16,677 nt of DNA from Bacteroidaceae bacterium (lineage in GTDB: Bacteria > Bacteroidota > Bacteroidia > Bacteroidales > Bacteroidaceae), in assembly GCA_900770705.1 (NCBI GenBank), contig CAAGLF010000053.1:1-16677 (forward strand), given 5' to 3'. Both the position numbers and the translations under genes were made by a program. Each line of letters starts with the position of its first letter. The stretch's first letter is position 1. The notes beneath the pieces are model-generated. The model was given only the letters and a program-made list of their open reading frames with translations. It made no database searches and was not told the origin of the DNA. Shown piece after piece: positions 1 through 8,900 of the stretch.

Positions 1-20
1 ACACGACGCTCTTCCGATCT
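1..20. other. Illumina sequencing adapter remnant (not genomic)
   Basis: These 20 bases are identical to the 3' end of the Illumina TruSeq universal adapter / read 1 primer, ending in GCTCTTCCGATCT. The stretch sits at the extreme start of the window and reads in frame into the following gene. A gene caller would therefore add about six false residues (HDALPI) to the beta-galactosidase fragment. True genomic sequence starts near position 21. Confidence 0.95.
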
Positions 21-1243
21 ACTTCAAGTTTACCACCAATCAGACCTGGACCGTCTATCCCGATGGTTCCATCGAGTTGCAGAGCGTGGTCACCTCCAAC
101 AAGGCCAACCAGCTGTTGCCGCGTCTGGGCTATGCCATCGACCTCCCCACTTCCTACGATAATGCCACCTACTATGGCCGCGGTCCGGTCAACAACTACA
201 ACGACCGCAAGACCGGCCAGTTCATTGAGGTGCACCAGGGCCGGGTAGGCGAGCAGGACATTATGCTGCCCAAACCCCAGGCTATGGGCAACCGTGAGGA
301 GGTGCGCTGGTACGCTCTCACAGACAATGCCGGCGACGGCGCCGTCTTCATTGCCGGAGGAGAAATGGCAGCCAGCGCACTGCCCTGGTCGCAGATGGAA
401 CTGACGCTGGCCGCCCATCCCTACCAGTTGCCGCAAAGTACGGCTGTACACCTCCTGCTCGACGCCAAGGTGACCGGTCTCGGCGGTTTCAGCTGCGGAC
501 AGGGAGGCCCCTTGCAGCCTGACCGCTGTATGGGTTCGGCCCACAACTTCTCCTTCCTCATCCGTCCCGTGCAGGGAGGCAATATCGCGGCCCAGGCCAA
601 GGTGGCCACCGCTGCCGACAGCCCCATCTCCATTGAGCGCAATCGTGTGGGTGAACTCACCATCACTGCTGCTGCAGACGGACGTGAAGTGATGTATGCC
701 ATCGACGGAGGCAAGGCACAGACCTACACCGGAGCCTTCGCCCTGAAGCAGGGAGGCAAGGTGGCCACCTGGTACAAAGACAATCCCCGCCTGAAGTACA
801 GAGCCTCCTTCGAGAAGATAGAGAGCGTGCCCCTCGAGGTCGTATATACCTCCAGCGAGGAGCCTGGCGAGGGCAACGCCACCCATCTCGTCGACGGCGA
901 CCCCAACACCTTCTGGCACACGATGTACAGCGTCACGCTGGCCAAGTTCCCCCACTGGGTAGACTTCGATGCCGCCACTGAGCGCCTGATGAAGGGCTTC
1001 ACCTATCAGGGCCGCGTGGGCAACGGCAACGGCCGTGTGCGCGAGTACGAAATCTATGTCAGCACCGACGGCACCACGTGGGGCGAGCCCATACTCAAGG
1101 GAACGCTCCAGAACTCTCCGGACGTGCAGAAAGTGATGTTCCCGCAGCCCGTACGTGCCCGCTACATCCGCTTCCGTGCATTGAACGAACACGCCGGCAA
1201 TGACTACGCTTCCGGTGCAGAGTTCTCGCTGATAGCGGAATAA
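21..1243 (+). CDS. GH2 beta-galactosidase, C-terminal part, with discoidin-like module (5' partial)
   Basis: This is the 3' end of a glycoside hydrolase family 2 beta-galactosidase, about 406 codons; the catalytic barrel lies upstream of the window. The first part is the beta-galactosidase small-chain domain, recognisable by YYGRGPVNNYNDR, PQAMGNREEVRWYALTD, SALPWS and GLGGFSCGQGGPL (about 113-580). A short Fn3/CHB_HEX-like segment follows (about 617-790: SPISIERN to YAIDGG). The last part is an F5/8 type C (discoidin, CBM32-like) domain (about 845-1240: HLVDGDPNTFWHT, YEIYVSTDGTTWGEP, ARYIRFRALNE). Known role of the family: removal of terminal beta-galactose from oligosaccharides, usually in the periplasm. 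The discoidin domain suggests binding to a glycan. The frame is open from position 2, but bases 1-20 are adapter. A large hairpin 17 bp after the stop probably ends transcription. The family call is firm; the exact substrate is unknown. Confidence 0.93.
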
Positions 1244-1260
1244 CTGGTATTGTAATTTAG

Positions 1261-1371
1261 GAATCAGAGTATAGAAATCGGGAGTGGCTGCACCGGATGC
1301 GTGCGCAGGAGCCACACGGTTGCCATCGCCGACGCCCGGCGCAGCCCCTCCCGAAATCTATACTCTGATTC
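1261..1371 (+). terminator. Very long imperfect hairpin after the beta-galactosidase gene
   Basis: Positions 1261-1291 pair with 1341-1371 with only a few mismatches, all on one symmetry axis. The outer arm begins GAATCAGAGTATAGAAATC. The stem continues inward through CCGG (1293-1296 with 1336-1339) and, after a two-base bulge, GCGT/ACGC (1299-1302 with 1332-1335). It starts 17 bp after the stop codon and is followed by TTTATTCTT, so a transcription terminator is the simplest reading. Its core GCTGCACCG recurs in the hairpin at 12809-12907, so it may belong to a family of repeats. Confidence 0.75.
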
Positions 1372-1393
1372 TTTATTCTTCAGGCCGTCCCTT

Positions 1394-1522
1394 ATGAGGT
1401 CATCCAGGCTCCCCTTGTCTGCCTGCGCCATCCTGCTGTTAGCGGTGGCTTACTGTGCCGTGCACGGTCTCGTTACGGCCGAATGGATACAGACCCCGTC
1501 CCCCAGCGAGTACAGGGGGTGA
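1394..1522 (+). CDS. Possible 42-residue secreted peptide or remnant of a signal-peptide gene
   Basis: An ATG at 1394 opens a 42-codon frame ending in TGA. It begins like a signal peptide: MRSSR, then LPLSACAILLLAVAYCAVHG, then a short polar tail (AEWIQTPSPSEYRG). I do not recognise the tail. It begins 23 bp after the large hairpin at 1261-1371, so if real it would need its own promoter. It may be the surviving start of a secreted enzyme gene whose body was deleted, a genuine tiny peptide, or a chance frame. Nothing independent supports translation. Confidence 0.2.
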   Translation: MRSSRLPLSACAILLLAVAYCAVHGLVTAEWIQTPSPSEYRG

Positions 1523-1636
1523 GCCAATGTCGGGGCAGGCCCACGCAACCACTGTTGTACATCCTTGAAATCAAAACGACAGTTTGATTTCCCCCTTTCC
1601 TTTATCATTGTTTATCAGATATTTATGTGGTGCATC

Positions 1637-1663
1637 AAAAAGCGGGCTTTTTCGCCGCTTTTT
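1637..1663. terminator. Hairpin with A and T tracts, possible terminator
   Basis: AAAAAGCGG (1637-1645) pairs perfectly with CCGCTTTTT (1655-1663) around a 9-nt loop. The shorter pairing AAAAAGC/GCTTTTT is an alternative. A GC stem flanked by A on one side and T on the other is typical of bidirectional intrinsic terminators. No obvious gene ends just before it, so its role is uncertain. Confidence 0.35.
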
Positions 1664-1795
1664 ATGGGCATTTCCGGCGGCTTTTAGGGACATTTGTGAG
1701 GGGTGTGACGGGTGCTTGAGGCGGTTTTCGCCTGCTTTCGGGCCGGAACTGATGGAGGGGCGGGGCATATTTTCGGCCGCCTGCTTGGTGCTTTT

Positions 1796-1819
1796 GGTGC
1801 AAAGTGCGAACTTTGCACC
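1796..1819. promoter_or_regulatory. Perfect 10-bp inverted repeat upstream of the GH85 gene
   Basis: GGTGCAAAGT (1796-1805) and ACTTTGCACC (1810-1819) form a perfect dyad with a 4-base spacer GCGA, 29 bp before the ATG of the endoglycosidase gene. Size and position suit an operator or a small hairpin in the 5' leader. No regulator is encoded nearby, so the function is unknown. Confidence 0.4.
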
Positions 1820-1848
1820 ATTGTGATTATCTGAATGTCAATGCTTTT

Positions 1849-4800
1849 ATGAGGAAAATGATGTTGTTTCCGGTCCTCTTCCTGCTCTGCGCTGTGGTGC
1901 GGGGGCAGGCATTGCGGCCGGAGTATGTGGAGTGGGGACAGACCGGTGTGGCCTTCCCCAAGGCCTTGCGTGTGTGGCAGCGGGGGATGGAGATGTCGGT
2001 GGACGACGAGTTCTTCATCTCCCGTGTGCGTCCTCACCGGCGCTTCCGCAATGCGGCGACGCAGGTGTTGCCCGAGGTCGGGGAGACCGACGACAGGGGG
2101 CTCATCTACTGGGTGCCCGTGGGTACGCTGCCGAATGGTGCCTTGCCCGACGGCGTGTTCGACCGCGATGTATTCTCCATGTGGAGCTATGTGACGCACC
2201 TGGGGGACTGGACGGCTCCCTTCGTGCGGGTGCCGGGGGCGCTTCTCGACGTGGCGCACCGGAACGGCGTGCCCGTCAGCGCCACTGCTGTCGTCCCGGC
2301 CGGCCGCTTGCAGGCGGAGGGTTGGGGTGCGGCGCTCGCGGAACTGGTGGAAACCGGTGCCGACAAGATGGCGGACTATCTGAGCTGGTATGGTGTGGAT
2401 GGCCTGGGCTATAACTCCGAGTTCTACACTTTCGACCCCATCATGCCCCTGTCTGCCGCGGAAGAGCCGTCGGTGGATATGGACATCGTGCGGAAGCTGG
2501 GTGCCTATCACGAGAGTCTGGTGCGCACCATGCGGCAGGAGCGGGGTAATGCCGGCTTCGATAATATCTGGTACGACGGCACCAACGAGGCCGGTTACGT
2601 CACGTTCGATGCCGGCTTGGGCGACCATAACATAGCGAACGTGGGCACCGACGCAGCGCCCCGGGCCTCCCTTTTCCTCAACTACAACTGGAATCAGCCT
2701 GACCTGCTGGCGCAGACGCTTGGCTATGCCCGCTCCGTGGGATGCTCTCCGCAGCGCATTTGCTGTGGATTCAATATGCAGGGGATGGAGCCCCGGCTCT
2801 ACGAGGGGCGCTGGCCGCTGCTGGCAGAGTGGCCTTTCTCCATCGGTCTGTGGGGCGCCCACAACGAGAGTATGCTCTTTGAGTCGCGGAGTGAGTGTGG
2901 AGCGGCCCCTGCCGAACGCCAGCACACCTATCTGTGCAGGCAGGAACGCTGGTTCACGGGCAGTACGTTCAACCCCATTTCATCCCCCGCTCCCGACAAT
3001 TCCATGCAGTACAGCCTCACGGGTGGCGACTTTTGCGGGATGTCGGCCCTGATGACTGCCCGCAGCGCACTGTGCTGGGACCTCGGTGAGGAGCCCTTCG
3101 TGAGCCACTTCGGACTGGGCAACGGCCGCTTCTATCATTGCGAGGGCCTTCCTGTGTCCTGCAGGGAATGGTACAATATCGGCCTGCAGGACCATCTTCC
3201 CACCTGGCGCTGGTGGTGGAGCAGCCGCTTGCTGGGGCGCTCTGCGGCCGATGTGCCCGCCGGCGACTGGCAGGCTTCCCTCGGCTGGGACGACGCCTGG
3301 CTGGGAGGCGGGTGTCTCACGGTGGGCGGTTCGGGCGGCGATGCCTGGCTGCATCTCTTCAAGACGGCCTTCCCGCTGCAGGCAGGCGACGTGGTGCGTC
3401 TGCGCTTCAAGCGCCTTCGGGGCAGTGCGCGGGCTTCGCTCTGCCTCACGGCGGAGGGCGACGAAGCCACGCCCGTGGCCGAGGAGTCCCTGCAGTGGCT
3501 CGACCCTGCGGCTCCCCTTTCGCCGGAGTGGCAGACCGTCTGCTTCCGGCTCGACGAGCGTTTCGACGGAAAGACGTTGGCGCTGATGGCCCTCCACTTC
3601 TCCGAGGCCTCTGATTTCTCCCTGCGTATCGGCGAGATAGCCCTGCTGCGCCCTGCCACTGCAGCCCTGCGCACGCCCGATGCTCCCCTGCTGCTGCGGG
3701 CCTCCGTGCTACATAGCGGCCCTGCCGGCGTCGACGGCAAGCTCCGCTACCGCATGCCCGGTGCCCAGTCGGGGCCGACGCCCTGCTACAACGCGGATGT
3801 TGCCGTGGGCCGTTTCCATCTCTATGCGTGGCAGGAGGGGGGAAAGCCCTGCTTCGTGGGGGCCACCACTTCCTGGGCCGGCCTCTGCTTTGCGGCCCCC
3901 TTCGACTTCCGCCCCGGGGCAAGCCAACGTATCCGTTTCGGCGTGTCGGCCCTGTCGATGGACCTGACTACGCAGTCGGATACGGTATGGAGCGACTGGC
4001 TCGACGTCCCCCCTTATGAACCCTCGGACAGCCTGTGCCTGCCGACCGTGCCCCTCTCCGTGGGCGAGCCCTTCCGTCTTTGCTATGCAGACAGCCTGCA
4101 CGAGCCTGCCCTGCTGTGGGAACTGACCGACAGCGCGGGCCGCGTGGCGGTGAGCCAGGCCGCCTCGGTGGCACTCGATGTGCCCCACGGACTGCCCGCT
4201 GCCGGCAACTATACCCTGCGGTTGACCCCGGCCGGGGGATCGTGCGCTGAAAATGCGGGTACGGTGCAGGTAATGCCTGCCGACTGTGGAGTCCGGCCGC
4301 GGATACAGACGCTCGCCGTGGCCGACACCCTTGCCCCCCTGCTCCCCGGCGAACTGCCCGCAGTGACCCTCCGCTTCACGTCCACTGCCACTGCCGGCCG
4401 CTGCTCCCGCGGCGTCGACCTGCGGCAACAGGCCTTCGGCTTCCGCGCCGCCGGGGCCGCTATGGCCGACGGCCGCCCCTTCTCCATAGCCTTCTGGGTG
4501 AAGCCCGTACACCTGTGGGGCAGCACACAGTTGCTCAACATCCGCGACAAGTCCGACCGGTGGGACAATACGGAGTGGGGCTTCTTCTGGCACACCGTGG
4601 GCCCCGACGGACATACCGACAGCCTGGCCGTGAGAGGCAGTGAGCCGCTTGCGGCCACTCCCTGCTCCTGGCATTACGACGGTCCGCTGCTGCAGCCGGG
4701 AGTATGGACCCACCTTGCCTACGTCTTCAGCTACGACAGCGAGGGCCGCCTGCTCTTCACACTCTATCGGAACGGCAAGGCCCTGGAGCCCGCCGGCTGG

Positions 4801-5589
4801 CAGCGCGGGGAGTGCCAGGGGCAGGGAGCGCCTCCGCCCCTCGACAGCCTCTATGCCCTGCGGCCCGGCAATGTCGTGGCAGTGGGCGGACCTACGCTGC
4901 GAAAGTGCGCCCTCGACGGCTGCATCGACGACATGCAGTACTGGGACAAAGCGCTCACGCCGGCAGAAGTAGCCCTGGCGATGGGCGGCATTGAGTCCAC
5001 GTCGTGCCCCGACGGGTTGCTGGCCCGCTGGTCGATGGAGGTCGATGCCGGGCCCGACGGCACCTTCGCCAACGACCAGCCGGGCCTCACGCTCGCAGCC
5101 GGCAGCCACTACTATGCCGCCGGCGACAGCGAGGGCCAGGGCTCCCTGTGCTGGGTGCAGCCACAGTATGCCCCGGGCTGTCCCTTCCTCCCCGGACAGG
5201 CGTACGACGTGACCACCACAGCCACGTGGACCGCCCCCGGCGGACGCCTGCTCCACGAGAGCCACTCCGACACCCTCGGCACCGCCACCATCGCCTTCCC
5301 CGCCCCCGGCCACAGGCAGATATGTCTCTCGTTGCAAAATGGCTACGGCCTCGACACCCGCACCATCCACGTGCAGATCCCCGACGCAGAGACCCGCATA
5401 GACCTGCCCCGAAGCCCCCTCCCCGTCAGACAGGAGGCCGGCCGCCTCCACTTCCAGGCCCCGGGGCGCTATCGCCTCTGCTTCTACACCTACGACGGCC
5501 GCCTCGTGTACACCCGCACACTGACCGCCAGGGCCGGTGACTCTCTGCCCGTCCCTGCCTTCACCCTCGTCCGGGCCATCCCCCTGTAG
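1849..5589 (+). CDS. Secreted GH85 endo-beta-N-acetylglucosaminidase with LamG-like and PKD-like domains
   Basis: The product is 1,246 residues. I chose the ATG at 1849 over an upstream in-frame GTG because it starts a clean signal peptide (MRKMMLFPVLFLLCAVV, cut near RGQA). Residues about 20-400 are a GH85 catalytic domain. They contain DGLGYNSEF, giving the N-x-E pair N189 and E191 that matches the GH85 catalytic Asn/Glu, then IWYDG (W241, Y242, D243) and SLFLNYNW. GH85 enzymes cut between the two GlcNAc residues of the N-glycan core. A jelly-roll-like domain follows (about 495-604), then an Fn3-like stretch, a LamG/concanavalin-like domain (about 843-1046: FSIAFWVKP, LDGCIDDMQYWDKALTPAE), a PKD-like domain (about 1117-1184), and a C-terminal tail that weakly resembles a type IX sorting tail. 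Codons are strongly GC-ending. The gene converges with purL and follows a GH2 beta-galactosidase, which fits N-glycan breakdown. Family call high; exact glycan preference not visible. Confidence 0.9.
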   Translation: MRKMMLFPVLFLLCAVVRGQALRPEYVEWGQTGVAFPKALRVWQRGMEMSVDDEFFISRVRPHRRFRNAATQVLPEVGETDDRGLIYWVPVGTLPNGALPDGVFDRDVFSMWSYVTHLGDWTAPFVRVPGALLDVAHRNGVPVSATAVVPAGRLQAEGWGAALAELVETGADKMADYLSWYGVDGLGYNSEFYTFDPIMPLSAAEEPSVDMDIVRKLGAYHESLVRTMRQERGNAGFDNIWYDGTNEAGYVTFDAGLGDHNIANVGTDAAPRASLFLNYNWNQPDLLAQTLGYARSVGCSPQRICCGFNMQGMEPRLYEGRWPLLAEWPFSIGLWGAHNESMLFESRSECGAAPAERQHTYLCRQERWFTGSTFNPISSPAPDNSMQYSLTGGDFCGMSALMTARSALCWDLGEEPFVSHFGLGNGRFYHCEGLPVSCREWYNIGLQDHLPTWRWWWSSRLLGRSAADVPAGDWQASLGWDDAWLGGGCLTVGGSGGDAWLHLFKTAFPLQAGDVVRLRFKRLRGSARASLCLTAEGDEATPVAEESLQWLDPAAPLSPEWQTVCFRLDERFDGKTLALMALHFSEASDFSLRIGEIALLRPATAALRTPDAPLLLRASVLHSGPAGVDGKLRYRMPGAQSGPTPCYNADVAVGRFHLYAWQEGGKPCFVGATTSWAGLCFAAPFDFRPGASQRIRFGVSALSMDLTTQSDTVWSDWLDVPPYEPSDSLCLPTVPLSVGEPFRLCYADSLHEPALLWELTDSAGRVAVSQAASVALDVPHGLPAAGNYTLRLTPAGGSCAENAGTVQVMPADCGVRPRIQTLAVADTLAPLLPGELPAVTLRFTSTATAGRCSRGVDLRQQAFGFRAAGAAMADGRPFSIAFWVKPVHLWGSTQLLNIRDKSDRWDNTEWGFFWHTVGPDGHTDSLAVRGSEPLAATPCSWHYDGPLLQPGVWTHLAYVFSYDSEGRLLFTLYRNGKALEPAGWQRGECQGQGAPPPLDSLYALRPGNVVAVGGPTLRKCALDGCIDDMQYWDKALTPAEVALAMGGIESTSCPDGLLARWSMEVDAGPDGTFANDQPGLTLAAGSHYYAAGDSEGQGSLCWVQPQYAPGCPFLPGQAYDVTTTATWTAPGGRLLHESHSDTLGTATIAFPAPGHRQICLSLQNGYGLDTRTIHVQIPDAETRIDLPRSPLPVRQEAGRLHFQAPGRYRLCFYTYDGRLVYTRTLTARAGDSLPVPAFTLVRAIPL

Positions 5590-5646
5590 CGCCCGGCAGG
5601 TGGCAGGATGTCGCTCCCCTTGCCCCGCCCCCGGCCTTACCCCTGC

Positions 5647-5731
5647 CAACGATGGGCCCCACCTTTGCCAGAGATGGGGCCCATCGTTGTCGATACTGGT
5701 GCCCATTACCCGGGATAGTGGGCACCAGTAT
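5647..5731. terminator. Two strong hairpins in the convergent GH85/purL gap
   Basis: CAACGATGGGCCCCA (5647-5661) pairs perfectly with 5675-5689. Directly after it, 5693-5708 (ATACTGGTGCCCATTA) pairs with 5716-5731 at 15 of 16 positions around a CCCGGGA loop. They lie 58 bp after the GH85 stop and roughly 200 bp beyond the purL stop on the other strand, so they could end transcription from either side. Neither has a clear T tract. A repetitive extragenic element is the main alternative. Confidence 0.5.
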
Positions 5732-5823
5732 ACTCTATACCACAGCGAGATTCTCCGCAAATCCCGCCCACACGCTGCCCATAGTGAGCCCCGGCGTCGG
5801 CAGCGATGGCGGCAGGTACAAAC

Positions 5824-5933
5824 AAAACTTGGCCCCATCTTCAGCAAAGATGGAGCCAAGTGTCGGGAAAGATGAGGCCCGTTATGGACAAAGATGAGGC
5901 CCGGTTTCAGCAAAGCCCGGGGCGGGCGCTGCC
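5824..5933. repeat. Degenerate tandem repeat with 22-nt period, abutting the purL stop
   Basis: Units beginning AAAG recur at 5846, 5868, 5890 and 5912, exactly 22 nt apart. The second and third share the 14-mer AAAGATGAGGCCCG, and the first begins AAAGATGGAGCC. A related segment, AAAACTTGGCCCCATCTTCAGC, occupies 5824-5845. Segments 5827-5841 and 5847-5861 also pair as a 15-bp hairpin with one mismatch. The array runs to within two bases of the purL stop codon. There are no spacers of unrelated sequence, so it is not a CRISPR array. Confidence 0.5.
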
Positions 5934-5934
5934 C

Positions 5935-8900
5935 TTAGTTGGCCTCACACCAGCGACGGGCGTTGACAAACGCTTCCAGCCACGGGGTAGCGTCGTCGCT
6001 GCGGCGGTCGGCAGGATAGTAGGGATTCTGCCAGGGCAGGAAGGCACGTTCCAGGTGAGGCATCATCGCTACGTGGCGGCCGTCGGGACTGGCTATGCCG
6101 GCCACTGCGTACGACGAGCCGTTGGGATTGCCGGGATAGCTGTCGTAGGCATATCGGAGCACCACATTGTATGCCTCCTCCGGCAGCGGCAGGGAGAACT
6201 TCCCTTCGCCGTGGGCCACCCAGATGCCGAGCTTGCTTCCGCTCAGACTGCCGAAGAGTACGCTCCGGTTCTGCGGAACGTCGACGCCGAGGAAGGCACT
6301 CTCGAACTTATGGCTGTCGTTGTGCAGCATACGGGCACGCTGGTCGTGGAGCGGATTGATGAGATTCAGTTCCACCATCAGCTGGCAGCCGTTGCAGACA
6401 CCGAGGGAGAGCGTGTCGGGACGGGCGTAGAAGCGCTCGAGAGCCGCCTTGGCCTTTGGGTTGTAGAGGAACGCACCGGCCCAGCCTTTGGCGGAACCGA
6501 GGACGTCGGAGTTGGAGAATCCACCGCAGAATACTATCATACGCACGTCGTCGAGGGTCTCGCGGCCGCTGATGAGGTCGGTCATCGTGACGTCCTTCAC
6601 GTCGAATCCGGCCAAATACAGGGCGTATGCCATCTCGCGTTCGCCATTGGTGCCCTTCTCACGTATGATGGCTGCGTGGATACCCGAGGGCTGACGGCGG
6701 TCGGGACTGACGCCGAGCGTGCGGAAACTGCCGTCGAAGTGAGCCGGCAGCTGCAGGCGGATGGGCTGCTCCTTGTAGTGGGCAAAGCGTTCGGCAGCAC
6801 AGCCGTGGAAGCTCTGTTTGGTATCCAGTTCGTAGGAAGTGCGGTACCACACCTCGCGCATGGCGTCGATGTCGAACTGATGGAGGAGCTGCTTGTCGCG
6901 GCATACGCGCAGGGTGCGCTCTTCGCAGGGGCTGCCAATGGCCACTGCCTGTACCCCCGCAGCCTGAAGCACGCGGTGGAAGCTGGCGTCCTGTTCGGCC
7001 GACACTTGTACCACTACGGCCGGATTTTCGGCAAAGAGGCTGCAGACCGCGTCGGCCGTGGCGGGAAGGCGGAGCTCAATGCCGCCCCGCGTGTTGGCAA
7101 AACACATCTCGAGCAGGCAGGTGACAAGGCCGCCGGCGCTCACATCGTGGCCGCTGAGCAGCAAGCCCTCGTGTACAAGGGTCTGCACAGCGCCGAAAGC
7201 TGCACGGAAATACTGCGCGTCACGCACGGAGGGAACATCGCTGCCGACGTATCCCTGGCTCTGCGACAATGCCGAACCTCCCAGCCGCTGGCGGTCGGAA
7301 GAGAAGTCGATGAGGTAGAGGGTGGAGTCCGTCGCAGACGTGGGTTGCAGCACGGGGCGCACCGTCTTGCGGATGTCGCTCACTTCGCCGCCGGCGCTTA
7401 CAATGACAGTGCCCGGCGAAATCACCTTGGTGCCGTCGGGATATTTCTGCGTCATGGAGAGAGAGTCCTTTCCGGTGGGCACATTTACTCCCAGCGCCCG
7501 GCAGAAGAGCGACAGCGACTCTACCGCCTGGTAGAGACGGGCGTCCTCACCCTGCTGCGCACGGCACGGCCACATCCAGTTGGCAGAGAGGCTGACGCTG
7601 TTGAGACCCTCTGCCAGCGGTGCCCATACCAGGTTCGTAAGGCTCTCGGCTACAGCCAGAACGCTGCCTGCAGCGGGGTCGGACAGACCGGCTTGCGGGG
7701 CGTGTCCGATGGCCGTGGCAATGCCGGCGCGGCCACGATAGTCGAGGGCCACAACGCCACAGTCTGCCAAGGGAAGCTGGAGTTCGCCCTGCGTCTGCTG
7801 ATGGGCCACCTTGCCCGTTACGCTACGGTCCACTTTGTTGGTCAGCCAGTCCTTACAAGCCACGGCCTCGAGGCGCAACACGTCTGTCAGATAGCGCGCT
7901 ATATCCTGGTCGTTGTAGGGGAAGTCGGTGTAAGTGCGCTCCACGGTGGTATCGACCATCACGGTCTTGGGCGAGTGACCAAACATCTGGGCTACGTCCA
8001 AGTCGAAGGGACGCTGTCCGTCGGCCTGCTGGAAGGCAAAGTGGGCATCGCCCGTGGTTTCGCCCACGACATACAGCGGGGCACGCTCGCGCTCGGCTAT
8101 GCGGCGCACGTGCTCGATGTGCTCCTCCTGGATGAGGAGCCCCATTCGTTCCTGACTCTCGTTGGCAATAATCTCCTTTGCAGAGAGAGTGGGGTCGCCG
8201 ATGGGGAGCTTGGACATATCAATGAGGCCTCCGCATTCCTCAACGAGTTCGCTGAGACAGTTGACATGACCGGCGGAACCGTGGTCGTGTATACTCACAA
8301 CGGGGTTGACATCTTCCTCGCAGAGGGCACGGACCAGGTTGTTGGCACGCTTCTGCATCTCCGGATTGGCACGCTGTATGGCGTTGAGCTCGATACCACT
8401 GGAGTAGCGTCCTGTCTCCACCGAGGACACAGAACCGCCGCCGAGGCCGATACGATAGTTGTCTCCGCCGACAACGACCACCTTGTTCCCCTTTCGCGGT
8501 GTGCCCTTCAGACAGTCGCGCTTGGTGCCGTAGCCCACGCCTCCTGCCAGCATGATTACCTTGTCGTAGGCATAGCTCTCGCCATTTTCGGCGTGCTCGA
8601 AGGTCAGCACAGAACCTGCGATGAGGGGTTGTCCGAACTTGTTGCCGAAGTCGGAAGCGCCGTTGGAGGCCTTGATAAGTATCTGTTCGGGCGTCTGGTA
8701 GAGCCAGTCGCGCTGGGGCAGTGCGTCGGGCAGTGTCTGGTTGCGGCTGGAGTCGCGGTAGGCAGTCATATAGACGGCTGTTCCGGCAATGGGCCACGAG
8801 CCTACGCCACCGCCCATACGGTCGCGGATTTCACCGCCGGTGCCGGTGGAGGCACCGTTGAACGGCTCCACGGTGGTGGGGAAGTTGTGCGTTTCGGCCT

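Larger units (their letters stand above)
1372..1795. other. Intergenic region with small hairpins and no convincing gene
   Basis: No long reading frame here has recognisable domain content. Visible structures are a 9-bp hairpin GAAATCAAA/TTTGATTTC (1567-1575 with 1583-1591) followed by CCCCCTTTCCTTT, and AAAAAGCGG/CCGCTTTTT (1637-1645 with 1655-1663). The only peptide with any character is the short one at 1394-1522, annotated separately. The rest looks like spacer before the GH85 gene. Confidence 0.6.

Noticed and set aside
1684..2925. Minus-strand frame (413 codons) over the start of GH85
   Set aside because: It overlaps the signal peptide and catalytic domain of GH85 and has a low-complexity His/Arg/Pro-rich translation.
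3709..5913. Minus-strand frame (734 codons) antisense to GH85
   Set aside because: The plus strand encodes recognisable catalytic, LamG-like and PKD-like domains here. The minus frame is open only because of GC-rich codons and shows no motif.
5824..5933. CRISPR array
   Set aside because: The repeats are 22 nt back to back without unique spacers, and no cas gene is present.
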